In this document: one piece after another, positions 16,507-16,648 of the stretch
Numbering within the stretch: the first letter of the stretch is position 1
Layout of the letters: each line of letters starts with the position of its first letter
From: JANQRV01 sp964533785
GTDB lineage: Bacteria; Bacteroidota; Bacteroidia; Chitinophagales; Saprospiraceae
DNA length: 16,648 bases
Reading direction: 5' to 3'
Assembly (NCBI GenBank): GCA_964533785.1
Contig: CAZHNG010000130.1
Span: forward strand, 1-16,648
Position numbers and translations under genes: made by a program
Notes under the pieces: model-generated
Told to the model about the DNA's origin: nothing
What the model saw: only the letters and a program-made list of their open reading frames with translations
Database searches by the model: none

Positions 16507-16648
16507 ATGAAAAAGAAAGAAAACGATCCTAGCCGTCGACAATTTATAAAGTCTACCGGCACCGCGGTATTAGGGTCTGGTATAAGGCTGAATGTATTAG
16601 GCCTACCTGAAGATGTAGAACCGTTGTGTATGGGGGCTCTGGGCTACT
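16507..16648 (+). CDS. Tat-signal protein, N-terminal fragment (possibly a second exported oxidoreductase)
   Basis: Only the first 47 codons lie in the window, and the gene runs off the right edge. The start ATG 16507 gives MKKKENDPSRRQFIKSTG, a twin-arginine motif (SRRQFIK), followed by a short hydrophobic region (TAVLGSG) and a probable mature N-terminus near residue 30. Such signals in this phylum most often precede Gfo/Idh/MocA oxidoreductases, and one with a similar signal lies at 10454, but no Rossmann or other catalytic motif is reached here, so the family is a guess. It is divergent from the aldo/keto reductase, with the inverted heptad element between them. Confidence 0.7.
   Translation, partial: MKKKENDPSRRQFIKSTGTAVLGSGIRLNVLGLPEDVEPLCMGALGY

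Overview
The window reads as a chromosomal stretch from a free-living, polysaccharide-using member of the Bacteroidota, most likely of the Saprospiria/Lewinella type. The reasons are a giant secreted protein ending in a gliding-motility-type (type B) type IX secretion sorting domain, a TAnnTTTG promoter box, no Shine-Dalgarno sites, lipoprotein and twin-arginine exported enzymes, and a PVC-type haem-binding c-type cytochrome. The phylum is well supported. The finer placement is inference.

Layout. Positions 186-5135 (minus) hold a 1649-residue secreted M43 (pappalysin/cytophagalysin-like) metalloprotease with Ig/PKD-like, propeller-like and SprB-like modules. A 126-bp divergent region separates it from a plus-strand run: a DUF6807/PmoA-like domain fused to a sugar-dehydrogenase-like propeller, HEAT-like helices and cytochrome c (5262-9098); an SRAP/YedK DNA-repair protein (9131-9811); an unrecognised 183-residue protein (9823-10374); and a Tat-exported Gfo/Idh/MocA oxidoreductase (10454-11644). 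After a 252-bp repeat-bearing gap comes a lipoprotein alkaline phosphatase (11897-13006). It converges on a minus-strand pair: a two-domain SpoIIAA/STAS-like protein (14531-15262), followed 18 bp later by an iduronate-2-sulfatase-like lipoprotein sulfatase (13151-14512). An aldo/keto reductase (15349-16305, minus) and the start of a second Tat-signal protein (16507 to the window edge) diverge from a repeat-rich intergenic region.

How the genes may work together. The phosphatase, the sulfatase, the two Tat-exported proteins (one a Gfo/Idh/MocA enzyme), the DUF6807-cytochrome fusion and the aldo/keto reductase fit scavenging and oxidation of substituted sugars in or near the periplasm. No SusC/SusD pair or glycoside hydrolase is present, so this is not a classical polysaccharide utilisation locus.

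The least explained signal is in the gaps. Three intergenic regions (17-51, about 11667-11808, and 16319-16474) carry a degenerate 7-base periodic repeat of the type TCTAGNN. In the last region it forms a 30-bp inverted pair (27 of 30 matching) around a 91-bp AT-rich core, flanked by TATTTTT on both sides. I do not recognise this family. It could be a small non-autonomous mobile element, a binding array, or a structured-DNA element.
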